Positions 33,116 through 41,129 of a stretch of DNA of 64,000 nt are shown here, one piece after another. The stretch spans positions 4,805,563 through 4,869,562 of the forward strand of contig NZ_CP049780.1 in assembly GCF_011193355.1 (NCBI RefSeq), in the 5' to 3' direction. Source of the DNA: Streptomyces sp. JB150 (GTDB lineage: Bacteria > Actinomycetota > Actinomycetes > Streptomycetales > Streptomycetaceae). Numbering within the stretch: position 1 is the first letter of the stretch; every line of letters starts with the position of its first letter. The notes below the pieces were generated by a model. It was given only the letters and a program-made list of their open reading frames with translations, was not told the DNA's origin and did not search any database. The position numbers and the translations under genes were made by a program.

Positions 33116-33985
33116 ATGGACGGCCACCACATCCCCAGCGAGCGCAACCCCAGCCAGCACACCCCCGGTCAGGACAGCTCCGCTCAGCACACCCCCAGTC
33201 AGCCCACCCGCACCTTCGACGAACTCGTCGCCGAGGGAGCCTCCGTCCCGACCGAGGGCTGGGACTTCTCCTGGTTCGAGGGCCGGGCCACCGAGGCGCG
33301 GCCCTCCTGGCGGTACGCCGAGTCGCTGGCCGGGCGGCTCGGCGCCGCCACCGCCGTACTGGACATCCAGACCGGGGGAGGGGAGGTCCTGGACTTCGCC
33401 CTCGGCCGGGCGGCCTCCGCGCCGGCGCTCCTCGCCGCCACCGAGGGCTGGCCGCCGAACGTCGCCAAGGCCACCGCCCTGCTCGGGCCGCGCGGTGTCG
33501 TGGTCGTGGCCGCCCCGGAGGACGCGCCGTTGCCGTTCGCGGACGGCGCGTTCGACCTGGTCGTCAGCCGGCACCCCGTCACACCGCACTGGGCCGAGAT
33601 CGCGCGGGTGCTCCAGCCGGGCGGCACGTACTTCGCCCAGCACGTCGGGCCGGCCAGCGTCTTCGAGCTGGTGGAGTACTTCCTGGGGCCCCAGCCCGAG
33701 GAGGTACGCCGCGGGCGCGACCCGGAGCGGGAACGCGCCGACGCCGAGGCCACGGGGCTGGAGGTCGTGGACCTGCGGGCGGAGCGGCTGCGGGTCGAGT
33801 TCCACGACATCGCCGCCGTCGTGCACTTCCTGCGGAAGGTGGTGTGGATGGTGCCCGGCTTCACCGTCGAGGCGTACGAGCCGCGACTGCGGGCGCTGCA
33901 CGAGCTGATCCAGGCGGAGGGCGCGTTCGTCGCGCACAGCACCCGGCACCTGTTCGTGGCCCGGAAGCCCGCCTGCGTCGCGTAA
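33116..33985 (+). CDS. Class I SAM-dependent methyltransferase
   Basis: 289 residues. A disordered N-terminus of about 35 residues (His/Ser/Gln/Thr-rich, HTPGQDSSAQHTPSQP) precedes a Rossmann methyltransferase domain with a motif I variant VLDIQTGGGEVLDF, motif II-like PLPFADGAFDLVVSRHP and ARVLQPGGTYFAQHVGP (motif III). The first glycine of the SAM loop is replaced by Gln (DIQTGGGE), a known variant. Substrate unknown. The ATG is preceded by a spacer without a strong ribosome-binding site. Confidence 0.85.
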   Translation: MDGHHIPSERNPSQHTPGQDSSAQHTPSQPTRTFDELVAEGASVPTEGWDFSWFEGRATEARPSWRYAESLAGRLGAATAVLDIQTGGGEVLDFALGRAASAPALLAATEGWPPNVAKATALLGPRGVVVVAAPEDAPLPFADGAFDLVVSRHPVTPHWAEIARVLQPGGTYFAQHVGPASVFELVEYFLGPQPEEVRRGRDPERERADAEATGLEVVDLRAERLRVEFHDIAAVVHFLRKVVWMVPGFTVEAYEPRLRALHELIQAEGAFVAHSTRHLFVARKPACVA

Positions 33986-34005
33986 GCCCGCCTGCCCGTG
34001 AGCCC

Positions 34006-34052
34006 GCTTGCGCCCGGAAGTCCGCTTGCGCCCGGAAGTCCGCTTGCGCCCG
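34006..34052 (+). repeat. 18-bp tandem repeat
   Basis: Unit GCTTGCGCCCGGAAGTCC present twice exactly (34006-34023, 34024-34041) and partly a third time, just past the methyltransferase stop, with related GCCCGCCTGC copies inside the gene's end. Probably a slippage product. Confidence 0.8.
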
Positions 34053-34099
34053 TAGGCCCACCCGCCCGTAGGCCACCTGATTGCCTTGATTTCCTCCCC

Positions 34100-34246
34100 A
34101 GTCCCACCAGCCACTTTATTCACACTGTTTTCACATCGTTATGGGGAACGGCTCGATCCGCCCCCTCCCCTCACGTAAGTTCGGACCAAGGCAATTCGCG
34201 TGAGCAAAGCTGCGCGGGCGGTACCGCGCAGTGGAGGGGCTGCACG
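34100..34246 (+). promoter_or_regulatory. AT-rich promoter-like region and leader hairpin
   Basis: An AT-rich stretch around 34114-34142 (TTTATTCACACTG..) is exceptional in this GC background and probably marks a promoter reading rightward. Downstream, CTGCGCGG/CCGCGCAG (34210-34231) forms an 8-bp hairpin just before GGAGGGG. Confidence 0.35.
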
Positions 34247-34600
34247 GTGCCCGGCCTGACCTCCGCTTTCGTCTCCCCCGACGCGGAACGATTCCCCGCC
34301 GGCCGCGCGTCAAGCCGTTGCCGTCGCGTTCGTGTCGCCCGCAAGAGGGACCCCGCGAGGGTCCGGCCCGAGACTGTGAAACGGCCGGAACCCCTTGTGA
34401 AAGGCGCCTTCCGCGACCAGCGGGGCGTTGCCGGGCGACTTCGGAGAGTAGTTGTGGCGCGCCGATGTGCGCGCCGGCCCTTACGAAGGGTTATGGTGGA
34501 AACCCCCCCTCGGGCCGGTCCGTCTCCCCCCCACGGACCGGCCCGTTTCTTTTCCCCTTCGCCGGGCCCCGGAAACGGCTGCGCCCGTCCGCAGGAGTAG
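34247..34600 (+). CDS. Uncertain 117-residue basic ORF
   Basis: GTG 34247 has a perfect-looking GGAGGGG seven bases upstream and opens VPGLTSAFVSPDAERFPAGRAS..., then becomes very Arg-rich, and the terminator at 34511-34553 lies inside the frame. GC bias at third positions is strong only over the first 20 or so codons. A regulatory leader with a short translated part is as likely as a true gene. Confidence 0.25.
   Translation: MPGLTSAFVSPDAERFPAGRASSRCRRVRVARKRDPARVRPETVKRPEPLVKGAFRDQRGVAGRLRRVVVARRCARRPLRRVMVETPPRAGPSPPHGPARFFSPSPGPGNGCARPQE
34456..34553 (+). terminator. Strong terminator with C7 loop, possible attenuator or small RNA
   Basis: The 3' hairpin is a perfect 13-bp stem, CGGGCCGGTCCGT (34511-34523) with ACGGACCGGCCCG (34533-34545), a loop CTCCCCCCC and then TTTCTTTT, a classic rho-independent terminator. 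Upstream a second hairpin GGCGCGC/GCGCGCC (34456-34475) is followed by CCGGCCC (34474-34480), which could pair instead with the left arm GGGCCGG. This gives an alternative fold typical of attenuators. It lies 170 nt upstream of uppS. Two C-runs (34503-34509 and the loop) recall 6C-type RNAs, but that is weak. Confidence 0.65.
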
Positions 34601-34723
34601 GCTTCGCCCCCGGGGACCGCCATACGGACAGGGGCGCACCCGTATCCGCGCCCGGCCATCAGGCGCCGCAGGCGCGCCGTGCCCGTCCCCTGTCCGATCC
34701 GCACCGGAGGGGCTGACAATCAC

Positions 34724-35497
34724 GTGAACCTGCGCGACAAGCTGCGCGGCCTGCTGGTCAGGCTCTACGCACGCCGGGTGGAAGGCCACCTGGACCACGC
34801 TCAGGTGCCCAAGCACATCGGCGTGATCATGGACGGCAACCGCCGCTGGGCGAAGGCGGCGGGCTCCAGCACCGTGCACGGCCACCGGGCCGGCGCCGAG
34901 AAGATCGAGGAGTTCCTCGGCTGGTGCACCGAGACGGACGTCGAGGTCGTCACGCTCTGGCTGCTGTCGACGGACAACTTCGACCGGCCGCGGGAGGAAC
35001 TGGTCCCGCTGCTCGGCATCATCGAGGACGTCGTGCGCACCCTCGCCGCCGACGGCCGCTGGCGGGTGCACCACGTGGGCACCATGGACCTGCTGCCGGC
35101 GGGCATGCAGACCACCCTGAAGGAGGCCGAGGAGGCCACCGCCCACATCGACGGGATACTGGTCAACGTCGCCATCGGCTACGGCGGCCGGCAGGAGATC
35201 GCCGACGCGGTCCGCTCGATGCTGCACGAGGCGGCCGAGCGGGGCACCTCCCTGACGGAGCTGGCCGAGGCCGTCGACATCGACATGATCGGCCGTCACC
35301 TGTACACCGGCGACCAGCCCGACCCCGACCTGGTCATCCGCACCAGCGGCGAGCAGCGGCTGTCCGGATTCATGCTGTGGCAGACGGCCCATTCGGAGTA
35401 CTACTTCTGCGACGTTTTCTGGCCGGCCTTCCGCAAGGTCGACTTCCTGCGTGCCCTGCGCGACTACGCGGCACGCCACCGCCGTTACGGCGGCTGA
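34724..35497 (+). CDS. uppS: Isoprenyl (undecaprenyl) diphosphate synthase
   Basis: 257 residues, cis-prenyltransferase that condenses IPP to build the C55 (or similar) lipid carrier for peptidoglycan. The family start HIGVIMDGNRRWA (catalytic Asp 37), substrate region VVTLWLLSTDNFDRP and the C-terminal DPDLVIRTSGEQRLSGFMLWQTAHSEYYF signature are all present. GTG 34724 is chosen for family length; GGAGGGG is 11 bases upstream. Streptomyces usually has two or more such paralogues, so chain length is not fixed by sequence. Downstream genes act on the cell envelope. Confidence 0.93.
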   Translation: MNLRDKLRGLLVRLYARRVEGHLDHAQVPKHIGVIMDGNRRWAKAAGSSTVHGHRAGAEKIEEFLGWCTETDVEVVTLWLLSTDNFDRPREELVPLLGIIEDVVRTLAADGRWRVHHVGTMDLLPAGMQTTLKEAEEATAHIDGILVNVAIGYGGRQEIADAVRSMLHEAAERGTSLTELAEAVDIDMIGRHLYTGDQPDPDLVIRTSGEQRLSGFMLWQTAHSEYYFCDVFWPAFRKVDFLRALRDYAARHRRYGG

Positions 35498-35876
35498 CGC
35501 ACGAAAGTCCCCCTGAGGGGTGTACGGGTACCCCCTCCGGCGCGGGGCAAACGCCGGCAAGACGGCGCATGTCACCAGGAGTTCACCGGCGCGCCGTCAT
35601 ATGCCGTGGCATGGCATCGCCTGTTCGAGGGCATAGACCAGACAGGTCGACGCCCGAACCACGGGTGTCGGATCTCAGCGGGCGGCACGGGGTCGTCCGC
35701 CCGGGAGGTCCTTTGCACCAGCCCCACCGTGCGGTCTCGGCACGGAAGCAGCGGCGGAGGGCCGGTTTCCGGCCCGCGGTGCACGAGGGCCGTCGACCGG
35801 CCTGGATCTTTCCCGCCTCCCGGCCCAGCTTCCGCTCCGTCGCTCCCCGACCTCATCCGAGGGGGTACGTCCTTCC
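35498..35876 (+). other. uppS-phoH intergenic region
   Basis: 379 nt without a convincing gene. It contains CCCCCTGAGGGG (35508-35519) and short palindromic GC-rich stretches right after uppS, and GGGGGTACG just before the PhoH start. Several frames stay open by composition but none has both a start site and a family. Confidence 0.5.
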
Positions 35877-37202
35877 GTGGTGACCAGCGCACAGCGCCAC
35901 AAGCCAGACCGGCGCACCTATGTTCTCGACACCAGCGTCCTGCTGGCCGACCCGAACGCTCTGAGCCGCTTCGACGAGCACGAGGTCGTGCTGCCCGTCG
36001 TCGTGGTCACGGAGCTGGAGGCCAAGCGGCACCATCCCGAACTCGGCTACTTCGCCCGGCAGGCCCTGCGCCTGCTCGACGACCTCCGGGTGCGGTACGG
36101 GCGTCTCGACGCCCCCATCCCCACCGGCGACCTCGGCGGGACCGTGCGTGTCGAGCTCAACCACTCGGACCCCAGCGTGCTGCCCAGCGGCTACCGCCTG
36201 GGGGACAACGACTCCCGCATCCTCGCGGTCGCCCGCAACCTGCAGGCCGAGGGGTTCGACGTCACCGTCGTGTCGAAGGACCTGCCGCTGAGGATCAAGG
36301 CCTCCTCGGTCGGCCTGCTGGCCGAGGAGTACCGCGCGGAGCTCGCCATCACGGACTCCTCCGGCTGGACCGGGATGTCCGAACTGACCCTGGCGGCCGA
36401 GCAGGTGGACATCCTCTTCGAGGAAGGGCACATCCACGTCCCCGAGGCGGCGGACCTGCCCGTGCACACGGGCCTGACCATCCACTCCGAGCGCGGCCGG
36501 GCCCTCGGCCGGGTGACGCCGGACGGCATGGTCCGGCTGGTGCGCGGCGACCGGGAGGCGTTCGGCATCAAGGGGCGCAGCGCCGAGCAGCGCATCGCGC
36601 TCGACCTGCTGCTCGACCCGGAGGTGGGGATCGTCTCGATGGGCGGCCGGGCCGGCACCGGCAAGTCGGCGCTGGCACTGTGCGCGGGCCTGGAGGCGGT
36701 GCTGGAGCGCCGCCAGCACGAGAAGATCATGGTCTTCCGCCCGCTGTACGCGGTCGGCGGGCAGGAGCTGGGCTATCTGCCCGGCACCGAGGCGGAGAAG
36801 ATGAGCCCCTGGGCGCAGGCCGTCTTCGACACCCTCTCGGCGGTCACCAGCCGCGAGGTCATCGAGGAGGTCACCGCGCGCGGCATGCTGGAGGTGCTGC
36901 CGCTCACCCACATCCGCGGGCGCTCGCTGCACGACGCGTTCGTCATCGTGGACGAGGCCCAGTCGCTGGAGCGGAACGTCCTGCTGACCGTCCTGTCGCG
37001 GATCGGGGCGAATTCCCGGGTGGTGCTCACCCATGACGTGGCCCAGCGGGACAACCTCCGGGTCGGGCGCTACGACGGTGTCGTCGCCGTCGTGGAGAGG
37101 CTGAAGGGGCATCCGCTGTTCGCGCACGTCACCCTCAACCGGTCCGAGAGGTCCCAGATCGCCGCCCTTGTGACCGAAATGCTGGAGGAAGGGCAGATCT
37201 GA
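35877..37202 (+). CDS. PIN-PhoH fusion protein (PhoH2-type)
   Basis: 441 residues. An N-terminal PIN ribonuclease domain (about 12-150) has [21 protein letters not shown] and [14 protein letters not shown] acidic residues. An S1/OB-like linker is followed by a C-terminal PhoH ATPase with Walker [11 protein letters not shown] (256-265), [18 protein letters not shown], and Walker [14 protein letters not shown]-PhoH proteins of actinobacteria unwind and cut RNA and form a toxin-antitoxin-like pair in mycobacteria; no small antitoxin gene is seen upstream here. A double GTG (35877/35880) after GAGGGGG marks the start. Confidence 0.93.
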   Translation: MVTSAQRHKPDRRTYVLDTSVLLADPNALSRFDEHEVVLPVVVVTELEAKRHHPELGYFARQALRLLDDLRVRYGRLDAPIPTGDLGGTVRVELNHSDPSVLPSGYRLGDNDSRILAVARNLQAEGFDVTVVSKDLPLRIKASSVGLLAEEYRAELAITDSSGWTGMSELTLAAEQVDILFEEGHIHVPEAADLPVHTGLTIHSERGRALGRVTPDGMVRLVRGDREAFGIKGRSAEQRIALDLLLDPEVGIVSMGGRAGTGKSALALCAGLEAVLERRQHEKIMVFRPLYAVGGQELGYLPGTEAEKMSPWAQAVFDTLSAVTSREVIEEVTARGMLEVLPLTHIRGRSLHDAFVIVDEAQSLERNVLLTVLSRIGANSRVVLTHDVAQRDNLRVGRYDGVVAVVERLKGHPLFAHVTLNRSERSQIAALVTEMLEEGQI

Positions 37203-37258
37203 TCCGCTTGTCACCCTCTGATCCACTCGTCCCATCCGCGGGCGACAGCGGGTGACTT

Positions 37259-37299
37259 GGCGCCGTCCGGAAAGGCGAAGAGCCTAGCCGGACGGCGCC
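37259..37299 (+). terminator. Terminator after PhoH
   Basis: Perfect 12-bp stem GGCGCCGTCCGG (37259-37270) / CCGGACGGCGCC (37288-37299) with a 17-nt loop, 57 nt past the PhoH stop. Confidence 0.75.
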
Positions 37300-37646
37300 T
37301 TCGCTCGTGCGGAAACCGCGAAATCCCGGGGGTCGAACGGGATGTGAGCTTTCACACGCAACTCGGAATTGCCTCACGGCGTCGCCTTGCGGCAGAGTCT
37401 CACTCCTGTCAGGCCCCGCATACGACACACCTGTATCCGTACCCCCAGCGGTACGGGACAACTGAAGTACCCCGCTAACTCCATAGCAACCGTCGTATGC
37501 CGCCCGAGCACCATGCGGCGCTCCCCGCGGGGGAGTTGCCCACCGGGCCCGCGCCTTCCGTGACCCCGTAGTTGGGGAGGCCAGTGCCAGGGGCACGATT
37601 GCGTCCGCCAGGGTCACCGAAGCGGGCGATGCTGGAAGGAAACCGT
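37300..37646 (+). promoter_or_regulatory. Long leader of the transglycosylase gene
   Basis: About 345 nt with no gene. It contains a 7-bp hairpin CCGTACC/GGTACGG (37437-37456), an ACTCCATAGCAACCGTCG stretch and further GC-rich dyads near 37520-37620. Cell-wall hydrolase genes of Streptomyces often carry c-di-AMP (ydaO) riboswitches in such leaders. The usual ydaO signature strings are not recognised here, so only an unassigned structured leader is proposed. Confidence 0.4.
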
Positions 37647-38354
37647 GTGAGCCGGATTTCGGTCCGGGGACTCGCAGTGGCCTCGGCCACCGCGGTCACC
37701 GCAGTCGGAAGCGTCGTCGGCGTTGCCTCGGGCAGCACCGCGCAGAACAACGACGCCGAGGCGGCGGCAACCGACCTGACGCTCCTCGCGGACATACCCG
37801 CGGGCCAACAGGCCCAGGTGCAGACCGCCTCCCTGACGCAGCAGGCCGACGTCCAGGCCATCGCCGCGGACGCGAGCGCCAAGAAGGACGCCGAGGAGGC
37901 GGCCCGCAAGAAGGCCGCCGAGACCGCGATCGCGAAGAAGGAGCAGGCCGAGAAGGCCGCTCAGGAGGCCAAGGAAGCCAAGGAGCGCGAGGAGGCCGAG
38001 CAGAAGGCCAGCCGCGACGCCGCCCGGGCCGACGCCTCCACCTTCGCCGTCCAGAGCTCGTACTCCATCGCGCAGATCCAGTCGATGGCGCGCCAGATGG
38101 TGCCCGGCGACCAGTGGACCTGCTTCAGCAACATCGTGGACCACGAGTCCGACTGGAACTACCGCGCGGTCAACCCCTCTTCCGGCGCCTACGGTCTCTT
38201 CCAGGCGCTGCCCGGGTCCAAGATGGCGTCCGTCGGCGCCGACTGGCAGACCAACCCGGCCACGCAGATCAAGTGGGGCCTCAACTACATGAACGACCGC
38301 TACGGCAGCCCCTGCGGCGCCTGGTCGTTCTGGCAGGCCAACCACTGGTACTAG
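37647..38354 (+). CDS. Secreted lytic transglycosylase with coiled coil
   Basis: 235 residues. Signal peptide (ISVRGLAVASATAVTAVGSVVGVASGSTA), an Ala/Lys/Glu-rich coiled coil (about 78-130, DAEEAARKKAAETAIAKKEQAEKAAQEAKEAKEREEAE) and a C-terminal SLT-type lysozyme-like domain: SIAQIQSMARQMVPGDQWTCFSNIVDHESDWNYRAVNPSSGAYGLFQALPGSKM.. ending WSFWQANHWY. The Glu in VDHESDWN is the catalytic acid. It cleaves peptidoglycan glycan strands. GTG 37647 follows GGAAGGA by six bases; longer frames begin inside the leader. Confidence 0.9.
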   Translation: MSRISVRGLAVASATAVTAVGSVVGVASGSTAQNNDAEAAATDLTLLADIPAGQQAQVQTASLTQQADVQAIAADASAKKDAEEAARKKAAETAIAKKEQAEKAAQEAKEAKEREEAEQKASRDAARADASTFAVQSSYSIAQIQSMARQMVPGDQWTCFSNIVDHESDWNYRAVNPSSGAYGLFQALPGSKMASVGADWQTNPATQIKWGLNYMNDRYGSPCGAWSFWQANHWY

Positions 38355-38400
38355 GCCGCCCCCCGCGACCTGCGGTCTGCACCCCGCCCGGCTTCGCGCA

Positions 38401-38430
38401 GCCCCTCACCGTTCTACGGTGAGGGGCTTT
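38401..38430 (+). terminator. Terminator after transglycosylase
   Basis: Perfect 11-bp stem GCCCCTCACCG/CGGTGAGGGGC with TTCTA loop, followed by TTT. Confidence 0.85.
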
Positions 38431-38501
38431 CGCCCTGTACGGTCTGTCGGGACGACTCCAGGGAGGAGTGGTGGGGACCCGACGGGGGAGAGGGACGGAA
38501 C

Positions 38502-39818
38502 ATGTCGCGAGTGCCAGGGTGGCTCGGCCGGCTGGGCGCCGGACTGAACCGCATGGGCAGACAGTGGGAGGAACGCCGCGCGGAGGCCGAGCGGGAGCAC
38601 GCGGACAGCGCACGTGAGCCGGCCGGAACGCCGGCGCAGGTGCCGCCGCCCCCCGGATACGCCCCGGCCGTCGCGCCCCGCCCCGACCCGGCGCAGGCCG
38701 TGCCGTGGGGCGTCAGGGTCGCCGCCGAGGCCGGCTGGCGGCTGCTGGTGCTGGCGGGCACCGTCTGGGTGCTCATGCGGGTCATCAGCGCCGTCCAGCT
38801 CGTGGTGCTGGCCTTCGTCGCCGCGCTGCTGATGACGGCGCTGCTGCAGCCGACCGTCGGCCGGCTGCGCCGCCTCGGGGTGCCGCGCGGCCTGGCCACC
38901 GCGCTGGCCGCGCTGCTCGGGTTCGTGGTGATGGGCCTGGTCGGCTGGTTCGTGACCTGGCAGGTCATGGAGAACATCGACGACCTCTCCGACCAGGTGC
39001 AGGACGGCATCGACGAGCTGCGCCGCTGGCTGCTGGACAGCCCGTTCCACGTCACCGACAAGCAGATCAACGACATCGCGGAGAACCTGCGCGAGGCGAT
39101 CGGCGCCAACACCGACCAGATCACCTCGGCCGGTCTGGAGGGCGTGACGGTCGTCGTCGAGACGCTGACCGGCATCCTGCTCGCCGTCTTCTCCACGCTC
39201 TTCCTGCTCTACGACGGCCGGCGCATCTGGGAGTGGACGCTGAGGCTGGTCCCGGCCGCCGCCCGGCCCGGTGTGGCGGGCGCGGGGCCGCGGGCCTGGC
39301 GGACGCTGACGGCGTATGTGCGCGGCACGGTGATAGTGGCCCTGATCGACGCCATCTTCATCGGCCTCGGCATCTACTTCCTGGACGTGCCGATGGCCGT
39401 GCCGCTGGCGGTGTTCATCTTCCTGTTCGCCTTCATCCCGCTGGTCGGCGCCGTGGTCTCCGGGGCGCTCGCGGTGGTCGTCGCGCTGGTCACCCAGGGC
39501 GTGTTCACCGCCGTGATGACGCTGGTCGTGGTGCTCGCGGTGCAGCAGATCGAGGGGCACATCCTGCAGCCGTTCATCCTCGGGCGGGCCGTGCGGGTGC
39601 ATCCGCTCGCCGTGGTGCTGTCGGTCGCTGCGGGCGGCATGGTCGCCGGGATCGGCGGCGCGGTGGTCGCCGTACCGCTGGTGGCGGTGACGAACACGGT
39701 CGTCGGCTATCTGCGGGCGTACTCCACGGAGTCCACGCTGCGGCACTCCCCGCCGCCGCACGGTGCCACGGCGACCGACGCGGCGCCGGGCGTGCCGCCC
39801 TCGGAGCCGGGCGCCTGA
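38502..39818 (+). CDS. AI-2E family membrane transporter
   Basis: 438 residues. A charged N-terminus and Pro-rich linker (to about residue 65) precede about seven to eight membrane helices typical of the AI-2E (TqsA/YdiK/PerM) family: WRLLVLAGTVWVLMRVISAVQLVVLAFVAALLMTALL, the long outer loop with EAIGANTDQITS, then RGTVIVALIDAIFIGLGIYFLDVPMAVPLAVFIFLFAFIPLVGAVVSG and QIEGHILQPFILGRAVRVHPL, the family signature region. Substrate unknown; the name reflects an E. coli autoinducer-2 exporter and does not imply AI-2 here. Confidence 0.88.
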   Translation: MSRVPGWLGRLGAGLNRMGRQWEERRAEAEREHADSAREPAGTPAQVPPPPGYAPAVAPRPDPAQAVPWGVRVAAEAGWRLLVLAGTVWVLMRVISAVQLVVLAFVAALLMTALLQPTVGRLRRLGVPRGLATALAALLGFVVMGLVGWFVTWQVMENIDDLSDQVQDGIDELRRWLLDSPFHVTDKQINDIAENLREAIGANTDQITSAGLEGVTVVVETLTGILLAVFSTLFLLYDGRRIWEWTLRLVPAAARPGVAGAGPRAWRTLTAYVRGTVIVALIDAIFIGLGIYFLDVPMAVPLAVFIFLFAFIPLVGAVVSGALAVVVALVTQGVFTAVMTLVVVLAVQQIEGHILQPFILGRAVRVHPLAVVLSVAAGGMVAGIGGAVVAVPLVAVTNTVVGYLRAYSTESTLRHSPPPHGATATDAAPGVPPSEPGA

Positions 39819-39832
39819 CCCTTCACGGGAAC

Positions 39833-39874
39833 GCCGAAGGCCCCGTCCACCGGTGGGTGGACGGGGCCTTCGGC
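39833..39874. terminator. Bidirectional terminator
   Basis: Perfect 19-bp stem (GCCGAAGGCCCCGTCCACC, complement at 39856-39874) with GGTG loop between the convergent AI-2E and ahpD genes. Confidence 0.9.
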
Positions 39875-39897
39875 GCTTGGTCAGCGAACCGGCCGGG

Positions 39898-40431
39898 TCA
39901 CTCGGCCAGGACCGCCTCGGCGTCCAGCGTGACGCCGACCGCCTGGATCACGGAGGCGATCTTGAAGGCCTCCTGGATCACGTCGCGGTCGAGGCCCGCC
40001 TTGCGCAGCACCTGCTCGTGCGAGTCCAGGCACATGCCGCAGCCGTTGATCGCGGACACGGCGAACGACCACAGCTCGAAGTCGACCTTGTCGACGCCGG
40101 GGTTGCCGATGACGTTCATCCGCAGACCGGCGCGCAGGGTGCCGTACTCGTGGTCGGACAGCAGGTGGCGGGTGCGGTAGAAGACGTTGTTCATCGCCAT
40201 GATGGCCGCCGCGGACTTGGCCGCGGTGTAGGCCTCCGGCGTGAGGTTCGCCTTCGCCTCCGGCTCCAGCTCACGCAGCACGATCGGGGAGCGCGAGGCG
40301 ATGGCGGTCGCCAGCACGGTGCCCCACAGCTGCTGGGCGGGGAGGTCGGAGTTGCCGATGACCGAACCCAGGTTGAGCTTCAGGTCCTTGGCGTAGTCCG
40401 GTATACGGGACTTCAGCGCGTCGAGCGACAT
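39898..40431 (-). CDS. ahpD: Alkylhydroperoxidase AhpD
   Basis: 177 residues of the AhpD/CMD family, which reduces oxidised AhpC using lipoylated carriers. The CxxC active site with His is [13 protein letters not shown] (Cys 131, Cys 134, His 138), preceded by the conserved Glu in DFELWSF. Length is that of mycobacterial AhpD. Second gene of the ahpC-ahpD operon, three nt after ahpC, and expressed from the OxyR-controlled promoter between ahpC and oxyR. Confidence 0.96.
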   Translation of the reverse strand: MSLDALKSRIPDYAKDLKLNLGSVIGNSDLPAQQLWGTVLATAIASRSPIVLRELEPEAKANLTPEAYTAAKSAAAIMAMNNVFYRTRHLLSDHEYGTLRAGLRMNVIGNPGVDKVDFELWSFAVSAINGCGMCLDSHEQVLRKAGLDRDVIQEAFKIASVIQAVGVTLDAEAVLAE

Positions 40432-40434
40432 GGG

Positions 40435-40989
40435 TCACTCACCAGCCAGCAGCGCGACCGGGTCCAGGGTCTCGTCGCCCTTGTTCCAGTTGCAGGGGCA
40501 CAGCTCGTCCGTCTGCAGCGCGTCGAGGACCCGCAGGACCTCCTTGGGGTTACGGCCGACGGAGCCGGCGGTCACCATGGTGAACTGGATCTCGTTGTTC
40601 TGGTCCACGATGAAGACCGCGCGCTTGGCGAACCCCTCCTCGTCCTCGATGCCGAGGGCACGCATCAGCTCGTGCTTGGAGTCGGCCATCATCGGGAACG
40701 GCAGGTCGCGCAGGTCGTCGTGGTCCTTGCGCCAGGCGTGGTGGACGAACTCGGAGTCGCCGGAGAAGCCGAGGACCTGGGCGTCACGGTCGGCGAACTC
40801 GTCGTTCAGCTTGCCGAAGGCCGCGATCTCGGTCGGGCACACGAAGGTGAAGTCCTTGGGCCAGGCGAAGATCACCTTCCACTTGCCCTCGTAGGTCTTG
40901 TGGTTGATCTTCTCGAACTCCTTGCCCTTCTCCAGCGAGACGCAGGCGGTCAGTTCGAACTCGGGGAACTTGTCACCGACAGTGAGCAC
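40435..40989 (-). CDS. ahpC: Peroxiredoxin AhpC
   Basis: 184-residue typical 2-Cys peroxiredoxin that reduces hydrogen and alkyl peroxides. The peroxidatic Cys is in FTFVCPTE (Cys 51), and the C-terminal resolving region is DELCPCNW (Cys 164 and 166). GTG 40989 is chosen because AAGGAG lies five bases upstream; upstream extension would translate the leader hairpin. Divergent from oxyR and co-transcribed with ahpD. Confidence 0.96.
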   Translation of the reverse strand: MLTVGDKFPEFELTACVSLEKGKEFEKINHKTYEGKWKVIFAWPKDFTFVCPTEIAAFGKLNDEFADRDAQVLGFSGDSEFVHHAWRKDHDDLRDLPFPMMADSKHELMRALGIEDEEGFAKRAVFIVDQNNEIQFTMVTAGSVGRNPKEVLRVLDALQTDELCPCNWNKGDETLDPVALLAGE

Positions 40990-41013
40990 TAGCTCTCCTT
41001 GCAGCGCAGCGAA

Positions 41014-41040
41014 GAAACACCCGCTTTTGACGGGTGTTTC
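41014..41040 (-). promoter_or_regulatory. Hairpin in ahpC leader
   Basis: Perfect 10-bp inverted repeat GAAACACCCG/CGGGTGTTTC with a 7-nt loop, ending 24 nt upstream of the ahpC start codon. It could be an RNA stem in the leader or an operator. Confidence 0.5.
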
Positions 41041-41089
41041 CCATGGGTTGGACGAGCATGATCGTGGCACAGCGCGCATTGATTAGTGA

Positions 41090-41128
41090 AATAGCTACAC
41101 TTGGTCGCGTTGATCGGAGGTAGCTATT
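41090..41128. promoter_or_regulatory. Probable OxyR operator between ahpC and oxyR
   Basis: Perfect 9-bp inverted repeat AATAGCTAC (41090-41098) and GTAGCTATT (41120-41128) separated by 21 bp, in an AT-rich island. Its outer length of 39 bp suits a LysR-type tetramer. The right arm overlaps the ribosome-binding region of oxyR, fitting autoregulation plus activation of ahpCD. Confidence 0.7.
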
Positions 41129-41129
41129 A

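Noticed and set aside
34456..34553. 6C small RNA
   Set aside because: One hairpin has a C-rich loop, but the second C-run is not in a clear hairpin loop of its own; left as terminator or attenuator.
37300..37646. c-di-AMP (ydaO) riboswitch before the transglycosylase
   Set aside because: The conserved strings usual for this element were not found by eye, so it is kept only as an unassigned leader.
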